From: a virus
Reading direction: 5' to 3' (one strand)
IMG/VR virus record: IMGVR_UViG_3300042553_000291
Location: 1 to 38,335 of that record
Length of the DNA: 38,335 nucleotides
Below are positions 22,561-29,304 of this stretch, in pieces (position 1 is the stretch's first letter; each line of letters begins with the position of its first letter). The notes beneath the pieces were generated by a model. It was not told the origin of the DNA, made no database searches, and saw only the letters and a list, made by a program, of their open reading frames with translations. The translations under genes and the position numbers were made by a program.

Positions 22561-23058
22561 CTACCCTAGCAGGAAGGGCAGCATTGCCATCGGCTCGAGA
22601 TCCGCTTGCGGAACCCAATACGTCTGACGCTCACGATGGTACTCGGGTTGCTTGGCATCGACACCAAACTTGAATCCGCGCAGATCCACCGACGATTCGT
22701 GGACGATAGCCAGAATGTACGGCGACTTGTCTTTGTCAGCTTCACGCACCAGCAGATGGGCATCGGGCCACGTCGATGACCGAACCTCGTACCGACCCAC
22801 GTCACCAGGCAACTCGGACAGACGCTTGTTCGTCGCCGGCTGCCAATGAATATTCAGGTACTTCGACACCGCGTACTCGCCCATCATCCCAATGATGTCA
22901 ATCTCCCAATAGTTCCGACGCTCGTCGGCACCGTACAACTGGGGACGGTTCTTCTTCATGCTCGAGATACGACGCTGCACACCAGCCGTGGCTGCGTGAA
23001 ACAGTTCGTATTCGTCAAGCTCTACGATGTTGCGAGAGTTCGATGACTTCTGCTCCAT
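22561..23058 (-). CDS. Possible PD-(D/E)XK-like protein (165 residues)
   Basis: ATG 23058 is chosen for its AAGGAGGG site. The layout is a helix with GMMGEYAVSKYLN, then LPGDVGRYEVRSS, then LLVREADKDKSPYILAIV and a hydrophobic strand VDLRGFKFG. Glu, Asp and ExR at these places fit a restriction-endonuclease-like fold in which Arg replaces the usual Lys, as seen in several uncharacterised phage proteins. Catalysis is uncertain. It lies at the downstream end of a run of tiny early genes. The fold call is an inference from motif spacing. Confidence 0.6.
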   Translation of the reverse strand: MEQKSSNSRNIVELDEYELFHAATAGVQRRISSMKKNRPQLYGADERRNYWEIDIIGMMGEYAVSKYLNIHWQPATNKRLSELPGDVGRYEVRSSTWPDAHLLVREADKDKSPYILAIVHESSVDLRGFKFGVDAKQPEYHRERQTYWVPQADLEPMAMLPFLLG

Positions 23059-23215
23059 GATCCCTCCTTGCATAGTGCAGGGTCGCATACCCCTTCAGTA
23101 GGTCGGCACCGAACCGGTCACGGAACGTGGCACACCAATGATCCTTCTCGGCTTCGGTCATGTCACCCCACCTGCCGAACACGATGCCGATCTCGGCTCC
23201 GCTCCCGATGGCCAT
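23015..23215 (-). CDS. Small early protein (66 residues)
   Basis: ATG 23215 shares its A with the preceding stop (TAATG), and the 3' end overlaps the next gene by 44 bases in another frame. It contains IGIVFGRWGDMTEAEKDHWC and a short helical part with DRFGADLLKGYATLHYARRD. No family is recognised. Confidence 0.6.
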   Translation of the reverse strand: MAIGSGAEIGIVFGRWGDMTEAEKDHWCATFRDRFGADLLKGYATLHYARRDHGAEVIELSQHRRA

Positions 23216-23391
23216 TACTGCACCTCGTAGATTTCGTCGCCGTTCTGCATGAACTTGATGATCATCTCGAGGTCGCTGACCCGACGACGTGCGGCATCCC
23301 GCTCGGCGCGGGCTTTCCAAATGTCATCGAGCATCTCCATCGAGTTCTCCCAGATGATGCGGTCGCCGGCATGATTCAGTTTGTCAACCAT
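23215..23391 (-). CDS. Small coiled-coil early protein (58 residues)
   Basis: ATG 23391 overlaps the preceding gene by eight bases. Almost the whole protein is a charged helix (MLDDIWKARAERDAARRR, then VSDLEMIIKFM). Likely a dimerising coiled coil. Coupled to the next gene by TAATG. Function unknown. Confidence 0.6.
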   Translation of the reverse strand: MVDKLNHAGDRIIWENSMEMLDDIWKARAERDAARRRVSDLEMIIKFMQNGDEIYEVQ

Positions 23392-23590
23392 TACGCACCG
23401 CCTTAAGTTCCGCCCGCAAACGATCAACTTCTTGATTCGCCGTAAAGTTTTTGTCCGCAATAATTGAACACATCTCCTCGTAATAGGTGCGTTCTTTCCG
23501 TAGGCGTTCATTCTCCGCCTGCAACTCCGCATACGCCGGACAGTCCTTACAGGTATACGGCGTACCCGAGTTGAACGGTTTCCATTTCAT
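23384..23590 (-). CDS. CxxC plus coiled-coil protein (68 residues)
   Basis: ATG 23590 overlaps the preceding stop as ATGA and has GGGAGGA upstream. The N-terminus has one CKDC pair (TPYTCKDCPAY); a charged coiled coil follows (LQAENERLRKERTYYEEM, later VDRLRAELKAV). It resembles the next gene in being coiled coil, so the two could pair. Function unknown. Confidence 0.62.
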   Translation of the reverse strand: MKWKPFNSGTPYTCKDCPAYAELQAENERLRKERTYYEEMCSIIADKNFTANQEVDRLRAELKAVRNG

Positions 23591-23739
23591 GACGGATATT
23601 CCTCCCACGACCACTCCGTAATCTTGTGCAACGGATTAGTGCAACCATCGTGCCAGACTGCCGAATACTCGTCGCAAGCATCGCATTGCCACAACTCATA
23701 CAACGTCTGCATGAGACGCTTAGCCTGCAGGTCGTTCAT
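23587..23739 (-). CDS. Zinc-binding mini-protein (50 residues)
   Basis: ATG 23739 shares a base with the preceding stop (TGATG). It contains CDACDEYSAVWHDGCTNPLH: two cysteines, then His, Cys and His suitable for one zinc ion, in an otherwise Trp-rich acidic protein. Function unknown; coupled by ATGA to the next gene. Confidence 0.6.
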   Translation of the reverse strand: MNDLQAKRLMQTLYELWQCDACDEYSAVWHDGCTNPLHKITEWSWEEYPS

Positions 23740-24074
23740 CAGTAACCAGCCTCCTTCAGCAGATCGACCCACCACGACACCGGCATCACGGCGTACCAGT
23801 CACCCACTTGCAGAGTACCCCTGCGCTTGATGACAGCCACACCAGTCTCAGCATTGGCATTGTTCACTTCCTCCTTCAACTCCGAGATGAACTCGGCCAA
23901 CGTGATCTTCGCGTGATCCTTCACCTCGATGACCACGCCAGGTATCCCCGTAATGTCACCCTTGTCCAATGCCCCGTGCAACGCCCGACGCTCGGCATAC
24001 GGGAATCCGTTCTGGCGCAGGAACTCCACGACACCAGACTCGGCCCGCGTCCCCTTAGCCCTCTGCTTGCTCAC
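23739..24074 (-). CDS. Holliday-junction-resolvase-like PD-(D/E)XK nuclease
   Basis: 111 residues from ATG 24074. The N-terminus KQRAKGTRAESGVVEFLRQN resembles archaeal Hjc-type resolvases (basic stretch, then a Glu-bearing helix). The active-site pattern is GDITGIPGVVIEVKDH: Asp, then ExK, near residues 39-53. A later KRRGTLQVGDWYAV strand fits the fold. It would cut branched DNA made by recombination-dependent replication, in keeping with the exonuclease and annealing genes nearby. Confidence 0.75.
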   Translation of the reverse strand: MSKQRAKGTRAESGVVEFLRQNGFPYAERRALHGALDKGDITGIPGVVIEVKDHAKITLAEFISELKEEVNNANAETGVAVIKRRGTLQVGDWYAVMPVSWWVDLLKEAGY

Positions 24075-24225
24075 CCATTTCCTCCTTCCTCATGGCGAGA
24101 TACTCGCAACCGTTGAAATGTCCAGTCATGGACGACAGCACCAGCACACCGCAGGCACAGAGGGTAATCGGGATCGGACCTTTGTCGGTCGTCAACCGAA
24201 ACGAAACGACCTGATCAATCTGCAT
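24055..24225 (-). CDS. Small Cys-containing early protein (56 residues)
   Basis: ATG 24225 follows a GGAGAAG site. It has a beta-like N-terminus (QIDQVVSFRLTTDKGPIPI), then CACG and a later HFNGC, which may bind zinc, and an acidic tail (RKEEMGEQAEG). It overlaps both neighbours by 11 and 20 bases. No family recognised. Confidence 0.58.
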   Translation of the reverse strand: MQIDQVVSFRLTTDKGPIPITLCACGVLVLSSMTGHFNGCEYLAMRKEEMGEQAEG

Positions 24226-24424
24226 CACGTTTCTTCTCCGCATCCTCGTACGCAACGATGGCGTACTGCCAACCAGGAATGTCCGCAGGGTGCAGGTTGT
24301 AGAACCTTTCGGCCACAGCCTGCCAACGCTTCCGCTCGGCAGTCTCTTCACGCAACTGTTCGGTCAGCGATTCGATAGCCCGCTGCGCATCCCGTGCGTA
24401 ATACTCCCAAATCTCGTCAGCCAT
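24215..24424 (-). CDS. Small helical early protein (69 residues)
   Basis: ATG 24424 shares its A with the preceding stop (TAATG). Residues 5-45 are a long charged helix (DAQRAIESLTEQLREETAER). The C-terminal part contains PADIPGWQYAIVAYEDA. No known family; probably a coiled coil. Confidence 0.58.
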   Translation of the reverse strand: MADEIWEYYARDAQRAIESLTEQLREETAERKRWQAVAERFYNLHPADIPGWQYAIVAYEDAEKKRDAD

Positions 24425-24534
24425 TACTTCCCCCTCTTGTTGTTGTACTTGTGGATCCACCACCCGACGATCAACACACCAGCTGTCACGATGTAGCCGG
24501 TCATCATCCAGCCCATCGCCTCCTCAAGAGTCAT
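24424..24534 (-). CDS. Tiny single-span membrane protein (36 residues)
   Basis: ATG 24534 shares a base with the preceding stop (TGATG), and the gene ends in TAATG. After a short acidic start the residues MMTGYIVTAGVLIVGWWI form one membrane span with a basic C-terminal tail (HKYNNKRGK), so the tail should face the cytoplasm. Function unknown. Confidence 0.6.
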   Translation of the reverse strand: MTLEEAMGWMMTGYIVTAGVLIVGWWIHKYNNKRGK

Positions 24535-24722
24535 CAGACCGTACCCTCCTGCACCTGCTGCACCGCCTGCTTCAACAGCCGACGGAACAGCGACGACCGC
24601 GAACAATCGTAGGCTTTGCAGAGAAGATCCATCTCGACCTCTTGGCTGGGATCGATGCGGAATGACACCATCTTGGACGACGGCTGCTGACCAGTCGGGT
24701 CAACCGTTCTGCGATTCGGCAT
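24534..24722 (-). CDS. Ribbon-helix-helix DNA-binding protein
   Basis: 62 residues, ATG 24722. VSFRIDPSQEVEMDLLCKAY followed by CSRSSLFRRLLKQAVQ is the strand-helix-helix pattern of CopG/Arc-type dimeric regulators, the strand VSFRI contacting the DNA major groove. It lies directly downstream of the annealing protein gene. It may bind one of the operator-like repeats in the non-coding regions, though that link is only a suggestion. Confidence 0.7.
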   Translation of the reverse strand: MPNRRTVDPTGQQPSSKMVSFRIDPSQEVEMDLLCKAYDCSRSSLFRRLLKQAVQQVQEGTV

Positions 24723-24724
24723 GA

Positions 24725-25405
24725 CTAACCCCGCTGTGCTTTGAGAGTCTTGAACGCTTCACGCAGAGCCGCGAGGTCGGACTCAAAGATGTCCTCTTCC
24801 CAGGTGATGCCGGCAACCGAAGCCATCTGACGCGGGTCGATACCCGACTTGGCGCAGGCCGCCTGCAACTGCTGACGCTGTGAGTCGGTGATCACCTTGC
24901 TCGGATCGCTCGGGGATTCCCCGGCAGGCGGTGGCGTGGTCGGGTTCTTGACAGCCGTGCCAACCTTCTTCTGCACAGGGGCAGCAGGCTTTGGGGCTGC
25001 CGGTGCGTGATCGACATCGTCCCATTCCTGCTTCGTCCACAGCGCGAGGCAGATACCGAAACGCATGGCCGCGTTACGAATGAAATCGCTGACCAGTTCT
25101 TTCAGTAGGTCGCCCTTGTTGTGCTGCACCGAGCCGATGCCGAGACGACGAACACCGTGGATCGTCATCCAGCCAGCCATGTGAGCCATGCCATTCTCGA
25201 CGCGGTACGCGGGCAGACCTTGGTCATCGAACGCGACCGGCTCCCACGTCCAGTTATCATCGATCTCGATGAGCATCTTCGTTACGTCGGCGTGGCCAAC
25301 AAAGTCGAGGGTCGTTCCACCCTTGGGCAGCTTGCCGACAATCTTCGGATCCGGCACACCGTACTTCGCCAGGACATCGCCCAGCCCAACCTTCTTCTCA
25401 CTCAT
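24725..25405 (-). CDS. Rad52/Sak-like single-strand annealing protein
   Basis: 226 residues, ATG 25405, overlapping the exonuclease stop as ATGA. The N-terminal 135 residues show the annealing-protein pattern: LIEIDDNWTWEPVAFDDQG, GWMTIHGVRRLGIG, and KELVSDFIRNAAMRFGI. A Pro/Ala linker (about 138-175) leads to a small C-terminal helical domain with DSQRQQLQAACAKSGID, resembling an SSB- or DNA-binding tail. Working with the exonuclease next door it would anneal resected strands, a red-like recombination pair. Confidence 0.82.
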   Translation of the reverse strand: MSEKKVGLGDVLAKYGVPDPKIVGKLPKGGTTLDFVGHADVTKMLIEIDDNWTWEPVAFDDQGLPAYRVENGMAHMAGWMTIHGVRRLGIGSVQHNKGDLLKELVSDFIRNAAMRFGICLALWTKQEWDDVDHAPAAPKPAAPVQKKVGTAVKNPTTPPPAGESPSDPSKVITDSQRQQLQAACAKSGIDPRQMASVAGITWEEDIFESDLAALREAFKTLKAQRG

Positions 25406-26364
25406 GCCTTGTCCCCTTTCAGGATCAATGTTCTGCTGATGGATTCCTTCGTGTATTGCGCGGCAACGTCTGGGTTCTCGTCAACGAAACGCTTCTGATC
25501 GAACCGCTTGGTTGTCTTACCCTTCCACGTTGCGACCGTCACCCCGTTGAGGGTGGCGACTTCAGCGGTGCCGATCAACTCGCACAGCTCCGCTTTCAAC
25601 TTGTCCTCAAGTTCGCCGTACGACTTGAGTTCGCTCTTGACGTGCTTCAACTGAGCGAGCAGTTCTGCTGCCTCGGTCGGCAGTTCTCGAGTCTCGGAGG
25701 GTTCAGGCTCGGCAAACCGCTGTGTGACCGTCTCGTACGTCCACTTCACACCAGTAGGGGTCATGCCCAACTCAATGCTGTTCAGCCACGACTCGCAGGC
25801 CGCGATGTGTTCAGCCTTCTCGGCCTCGGTCACTTCCTGCTTGTGCAGAAACAACTGCATCGAAGAATCGAACACGGCCCACAGGATCTCGTCCACGTCG
25901 GCGCAGATCGCCTGGTGGATACCCTGAAACTTCCAGTAGTCGGGCAGTTCGCCTTCCCACGGCTTGTTGCGTGACTTGATCTCAACCACCTTGCGGATGT
26001 CGCCGTCCTCGTAGAACAAGTCAAGCGTGGCGATGAGCCTCGCACCGTTGTCGGTGTCGTAGCAGAACATCTCTTTCGGCTCGGCGTAATCAACACCGGT
26101 GCGTTCAATTACCCAGCCTCCAATAACCGGCTCGAGATCGGTGCCGCGCTGCATGGCCCACGTTGCCTTTTGTGGCTGCGGTGGTACACCCGCGAGCATC
26201 TCAGCTGCGTAGGCATCCTTCGGCACGAACGGGTGCTTGTCGTAGATCGCTGCACACGGCGATGCGCTGATACGCAGGTTGTGTTCTGCGTCCCAGTAAC
26301 GATCCTCGAGCCACCCCTGCGAGCCGTGTGGCTGCTTGGCGATGCGGTATCTCTTGCTTCCCAT
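25402..26364 (-). CDS. YqaJ-type viral recombination exonuclease
   Basis: 320 residues, ATG 26364 with AGAAGGGGAA upstream. The lambda-exonuclease-like core has SASPCAAIYDKHPF, then MQRGTDLEPVIGGW, then the metal site ATLDLFYEDGDIRKVVEIKS with Asp and ExK, and YWKFQGIHQAICAD with the conserved Gln. A C-terminal helical extension (residues 225-290) ends with a basic KTTKRFDQKRF. It resects double-stranded DNA for the annealing protein. It starts the early operon after a 57-base gap. Confidence 0.9.
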   Translation of the reverse strand: MGSKRYRIAKQPHGSQGWLEDRYWDAEHNLRISASPCAAIYDKHPFVPKDAYAAEMLAGVPPQPQKATWAMQRGTDLEPVIGGWVIERTGVDYAEPKEMFCYDTDNGARLIATLDLFYEDGDIRKVVEIKSRNKPWEGELPDYWKFQGIHQAICADVDEILWAVFDSSMQLFLHKQEVTEAEKAEHIAACESWLNSIELGMTPTGVKWTYETVTQRFAEPEPSETRELPTEAAELLAQLKHVKSELKSYGELEDKLKAELCELIGTAEVATLNGVTVATWKGKTTKRFDQKRFVDENPDVAAQYTKESISRTLILKGDKA

Positions 26365-26421
26365 TTCCCCTTCTCTCTTGTTAGGTGTATGACGTTATGC
26401 GGTCAACATACACGATGGGTG

Positions 26422-26703
26422 TCAGACAGACAACCTCTTCGTGAATGCCTCCATGAATTGGATGTGCCTCACCATCCCTTTCGGAATGTGCAAGACGTGA
26501 TCAAAATCTAGGTCGGGGGTGTAACTCTGAGCGAGCGTGATGTGTTCAGGCTTGCCACCGCGTTCCGTTTCGATGATGAAACCGCACGACTGAACCAGGT
26601 ATTCGGACTTGTCGTCCGTGTCCAGTTCAGCCCAATGCTCTGCGCCGGAATGGGCATCAGCCCACACCACCACGACCGTCGGATACCCCTCTGACTCTGT
26701 CAT
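26422..26703 (-). CDS. Conserved-looking phage protein of unknown function (93 residues)
   Basis: ATG 26703 with a GGTGGCGG site. It contains VVVVWADAHSGAEHWAELD, a common start in small phage proteins, then YLVQSCGFIIETERGGK and HIPKGMVRHIQFM. Probably a small beta-rich fold. The pattern recurs in many phages as a hypothetical protein, but no activity is known to me. Confidence 0.65.
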   Translation of the reverse strand: MTESEGYPTVVVVWADAHSGAEHWAELDTDDKSEYLVQSCGFIIETERGGKPEHITLAQSYTPDLDFDHVLHIPKGMVRHIQFMEAFTKRLSV

Positions 26704-26726
26704 ACCGCCACCCTAACAGGCGGGTG

Positions 26727-26870
26727 TCACGCGATCTGTTTATGGCGGATCTGGGCCAAAAGTTCCTTCTCGACCGCCTCAACTGCCTTGATCAGTTCGT
26801 CCTGCTCGGGGCCATGTGCCACAACGCGAGACAGGTATTTGTGTATTACAGAAAGTGTTTGTGCCGTCAT
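26727..26870 (-). CDS. Small helical protein (47 residues)
   Basis: Starts ATG 26870 in the 198-base space between two other genes. The peptide TLSVIHKYLSRVVAHGPEQD is followed by a helix ELIKAVEAVEKELLAQIRHK. No strong ribosome site is visible. Composition and lack of any competing frame support it. Function unknown. Confidence 0.5.
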   Translation of the reverse strand: MTAQTLSVIHKYLSRVVAHGPEQDELIKAVEAVEKELLAQIRHKQIA

Positions 26871-26901
26871 AGGGATCGGCAACCTAGCACCCCGAAACGT
26901 A

Positions 26902-27078
26902 CTAAATCTCGCCCTTCAGATGGTCGTCAATATGGTTGTCCAGCTTGGTTTCGATCCGGTTCAGAGAGTCCGCAACGACGTTGTGATCGTTCTTATTTTC
27001 TTTCCGCATGACTTGCACAAGGGCCGCTAAGACCGTGCCGACAGCCGCTATCGCTGCGACGATTATCCCCTCGCTCAT
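26902..27078 (-). CDS. Membrane protein with coiled-coil tail, holin or accessory candidate (58 residues)
   Basis: I choose ATG 27078, which overlaps the preceding stop as ATGA; ATG 27084 is also possible. One membrane span (IIVAAIAAVGTVLAALVQVM) precedes a charged helix with ADSLNRIETKLDNHIDDHL. This span-plus-coil layout is common in actinophage lysis cassettes next to endolysins. Holin or holin-partner is the likely role, by position. Confidence 0.62.
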   Translation of the reverse strand: MSEGIIVAAIAAVGTVLAALVQVMRKENKNDHNVVADSLNRIETKLDNHIDDHLKGEI

Positions 27079-27191
27079 TCCCATCGAATCCCAGATCCGT
27101 AGCGTTCCCGAGCGTCACGAACAAGAAATGTAAAAGCAGCAACAGTACCGAGCAGCAGACCGCCAGCAACAAGAACAAGACGACGGCCCAT
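27075..27191 (-). CDS. Tiny single-span membrane protein in the lysis cassette (38 residues)
   Basis: Starts ATG 27191, one base after the endolysin stop. A basic start (MGRR) leads into a span LVLVAGGLLLGTVAAFTFLV and a charged end (RDARERYGSGIRWE). It could be a holin, antiholin or accessory. The DNA is also open in a second frame, but this one keeps ATG, spacing and the downstream ATGA overlap. Confidence 0.55.
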   Translation of the reverse strand: MGRRLVLVAGGLLLGTVAAFTFLVRDARERYGSGIRWE

Positions 27192-27192
27192 T

Positions 27193-27813
27193 TCAAGCCT
27201 TGCGTCCCTTCTTCTCTTTGCGGGTCGGCTTGGCGATCTTCGTCGCCTGAGACACCGAACGCGAAAGTATCTCAGCCGGCAGGTTGTCACAGTCGTAGCA
27301 GATCAGGTGCCAAATCTCAAAGTTCGGGTTGGACGTATCTTCCACTTCCCACGACCAGCCAAAACGGTCAGCGTTGGCGACCAGCCAATCGACGTGTTTC
27401 TGCGAGGATCCGAGGCTGACCAGTTTCTTGTTGACAATCGCCGCAAAGTCCTGGGCCGTCCCCCACCCATGCTTACTCGTACCAGGTGTCCCCGCCGGTG
27501 CCATGCCTTCCTTGAGAAAAAAAACTTTCCCCTTGTAGGTGCGGGTAACTTGCGGGATCCGCTTCGTAGCCTTCTTGGAGTACCGCGAATCGAACAGCGC
27601 GATCTGTTCCTTCAGCGAGCGGAACGCCCCGACGTGGCTGAACTCGAGGCCGTCAGCCTTGGCTGCCTCGCACAGAGCCTCCCACGCCGCCGCAGCCTTC
27701 CAGTAAAGCTGCCCGTAGGGCTTGATGTTCGACAGCAGGTGCGGGGGAATGTCGCCGTTGGGACACTTCTCCAGTTCTGACGGCACCACAAACTTGCGGA
27801 CAGGGTACTTCAC
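27193..27813 (-). CDS. Endolysin, M15-family (VanY/DacB-like) peptidase
   Basis: 206 residues from GTG 27813, overlapping the holin candidate as GTGA. Zinc ligands are clear: H115 and D122 in GTSKHGWGTAQDF and H169 in EIWHL with E166 as the likely catalytic base. The N-terminal region LSHVGAFRSLKEQIALF-like segment gives the usual GxFRS motif. A basic C-terminal tail (KPTRKEKKGRK) replaces a typical cell-wall-binding domain. It cuts peptidoglycan stem peptides or cross-links at lysis. Confidence 0.88.
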   Translation of the reverse strand: MKYPVRKFVVPSELEKCPNGDIPPHLLSNIKPYGQLYWKAAAAWEALCEAAKADGLEFSHVGAFRSLKEQIALFDSRYSKKATKRIPQVTRTYKGKVFFLKEGMAPAGTPGTSKHGWGTAQDFAAIVNKKLVSLGSSQKHVDWLVANADRFGWSWEVEDTSNPNFEIWHLICYDCDNLPAEILSRSVSQATKIAKPTRKEKKGRKA

Positions 27814-27980
27814 TCGTCATCCTTTATCTCGTAGTACGCGGTGACCACCATCGCCAGAAGCAGAACCCCCGTGATCCACAGGGCTTGGCGACGGGTGGCC
27901 CCCGAAAGAGTAATGATGACGTAGGACGACCCACACATGGCCGCAATGATCGCCGCAGTCTGGGTCAGGTACTTACGCAT
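27810..27980 (-). CDS. Two-span membrane protein, holin candidate (56 residues)
   Basis: Starts ATG 27980 and ends in a GTGA overlap with the endolysin. Two membrane spans are seen: TAAIIAAMCGSSYVIITL and ALWITGVLLLAMVVTAYY, joined by a short basic loop (GATRRQ). Size, topology and coupling to the endolysin are those of a holin. No strong ribosome site precedes it. Confidence 0.62.
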   Translation of the reverse strand: MRKYLTQTAAIIAAMCGSSYVIITLSGATRRQALWITGVLLLAMVVTAYYEIKDDE

Positions 27981-27993
27981 CGGATCGAATCTA

Positions 27994-29304
27994 TCATTTG
28001 CGCCTACCCACCACCGCTGGGGCAGCCACCATCACAGCCCCGACCGCCACCAAAACCCGCCGTTCGGCCACCGTGATCTTGGAATCCGCCGGCACATAGT
28101 TGTCCAAGCCAGCCGAGAAGATGTTGACCTCGTTCTCAAACTCCCGTTTGACTTCGGTCGGGGCTACCGAAATCACTTCAACGATGGCATCCAACTGGGA
28201 TTCGGTCAGGGTGTCTAGGTTCTCGGCAATCACGTCAATGGCGGCAGCCACCTGCTCGGGGGTTGCGTCAACCGACAGTACCTCTACCGCCTCAAGCGGC
28301 GATTGGGGGATCGTCTGGATCGTCGTCGTCGTCGGGGTCGGTATGACCGTAACAGCCGTCAAGCCGGTGTTTGGTGGGACTGTGGCCACATTCGCAATCA
28401 AAGATGACGGAGAGGTCAACGTCGTTGGAGGTGAGGTCGTAGTCGTCGGGGATGGCCTTGAAGGAGCCGAACTGCTCGATGGCCTCGGCAACAGAGATGA
28501 TGTAGTTGTTGATGTGGAGGATGATTCCGATGCAGGGAACGTCGTCTCCGTAGAGGTCGTAGTCAGCTCCGTCGAGGTGGTCAAGGCTGGCAGGCTCGTA
28601 GTCGATGTCGTCGTGGTTGGGTCGGGCTGTGTCGTCGTAGTGCTGGACGATGTCGGCAAAACGGTGGTAGTCGATGGCTCGCTCGTAAGCGGCTCGCTGC
28701 TCGTCGTCGTCTGCCATGTCGCCAGCGTACTACTCGGCTCCGGCTCGGTGGTCGTAGTCGTTGACGTGGTAGTCGTTGTGGACTCTTCGGTCGTCGTTGT
28801 GGCCACCTCGGTTGTCGTTGTAGAGATTTCCGTAGTAGTCGTCGTCGCTTCGACAGTCGTCGTGGTTTGCGATGTGGTCGGCACCACAGCCTCCACGTTC
28901 GTCTCTAGGTCGTACTGCACCCCAGACCACCATGCGTCAGGGTTGCCGCAGCAGACCCCCGCTCGAAGGCGATACCAGCCAGGTTCGACCTGCACCTCAA
29001 GCCGAGACTGCAACCCGTACCAGTCATCATTTTGGGCAAGAAGTTGACCATCCCCGTTGTACAGCCACAGCATCGGATCCGACCCATAGCCAGCAACGGC
29101 ATACGTCCGCACCGAAAAAGTTGAGGTGGTATCAAACTGATACCAGTAGTCGGTTGCTTGGGTGACGCGGACGTTCTCCGCGCTGGCCGTCGTTGCGACG
29201 AGAAGAAGAAGTAGACCAGCTGCCGCCGAGACGGCTTTACTCAGCCGACGGAACTTCAGGCTTCTTCCCGAAGGCGATGGCAACTTCTTCCTTCGACAGG
29301 ACAC
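27994..29304 (-). CDS. Secreted, membrane-anchored mucin-like Thr-rich protein (436 residues)
   Basis: A signal peptide ends near residue 42 (AAAGLLLLLVATTASA). Residues 50-135 form a beta-sandwich with DYWYQFDTTSTFSVR and DDWYGLQSRLEVQVEPGWYR, resembling bacterial PPC-type domains. Residues 138-330 (28315-28893) are a Thr/Ser/Pro-rich stalk. Residues 340-405 are helical (ATPEQVAAAIDVIAENLDTL), and a C-terminal span VLVAVGAVMVAAPAVV plus RRK anchors it. The start is uncertain: GTG 29304 overlaps the upstream gene by 68 bases; a TTG at 29283 is an alternative. It is probably displayed on the infected cell rather than on the virion. Function unknown; superinfection exclusion or adhesion is conceivable. 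Confidence 0.78.
   Translation of the reverse strand: MSCRRKKLPSPSGRSLKFRRLSKAVSAAAGLLLLLVATTASAENVRVTQATDYWYQFDTTSTFSVRTYAVAGYGSDPMLWLYNGDGQLLAQNDDWYGLQSRLEVQVEPGWYRLRAGVCCGNPDAWWSGVQYDLETNVEAVVPTTSQTTTTVEATTTTTEISTTTTEVATTTTEESTTTTTSTTTTTEPEPSSTLATWQTTTSSEPLTSEPSTTTVLPTSSSTTTTQPDPTTTTSTTSLPALTTSTELTTTSTETTFPASESSSTSTTTSSLLPRPSSSSAPSRPSPTTTTSPPTTLTSPSSLIANVATVPPNTGLTAVTVIPTPTTTTIQTIPQSPLEAVEVLSVDATPEQVAAAIDVIAENLDTLTESQLDAIVEVISVAPTEVKREFENEVNIFSAGLDNYVPADSKITVAERRVLVAVGAVMVAAPAVVGRRK

Noticed and set aside
26365-26421. TTGACC followed by TAACAA as a promoter for the exonuclease operon
   Set aside because: The -10 match is weak and would put the start site inside the ribosome site. A promoter here is likely but I cannot place it.
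28292-28717. A 141-residue minus-strand acidic frame (MADDDEQRAAYERAID)
   Set aside because: It is another frame of the same Thr/Ser-codon-rich DNA; shifted ACG repeats give GAC, so its Asp richness is an artefact.
28100-29047. A 315-residue plus-strand frame rich in VVVV, antisense to the mucin-like gene
   Set aside because: It is the reverse of Thr codon runs in the mucin-like gene (ACN repeats read as GTN), has no ribosome site and no domain. The minus-strand frame has signal peptide, folded ends and anchor.
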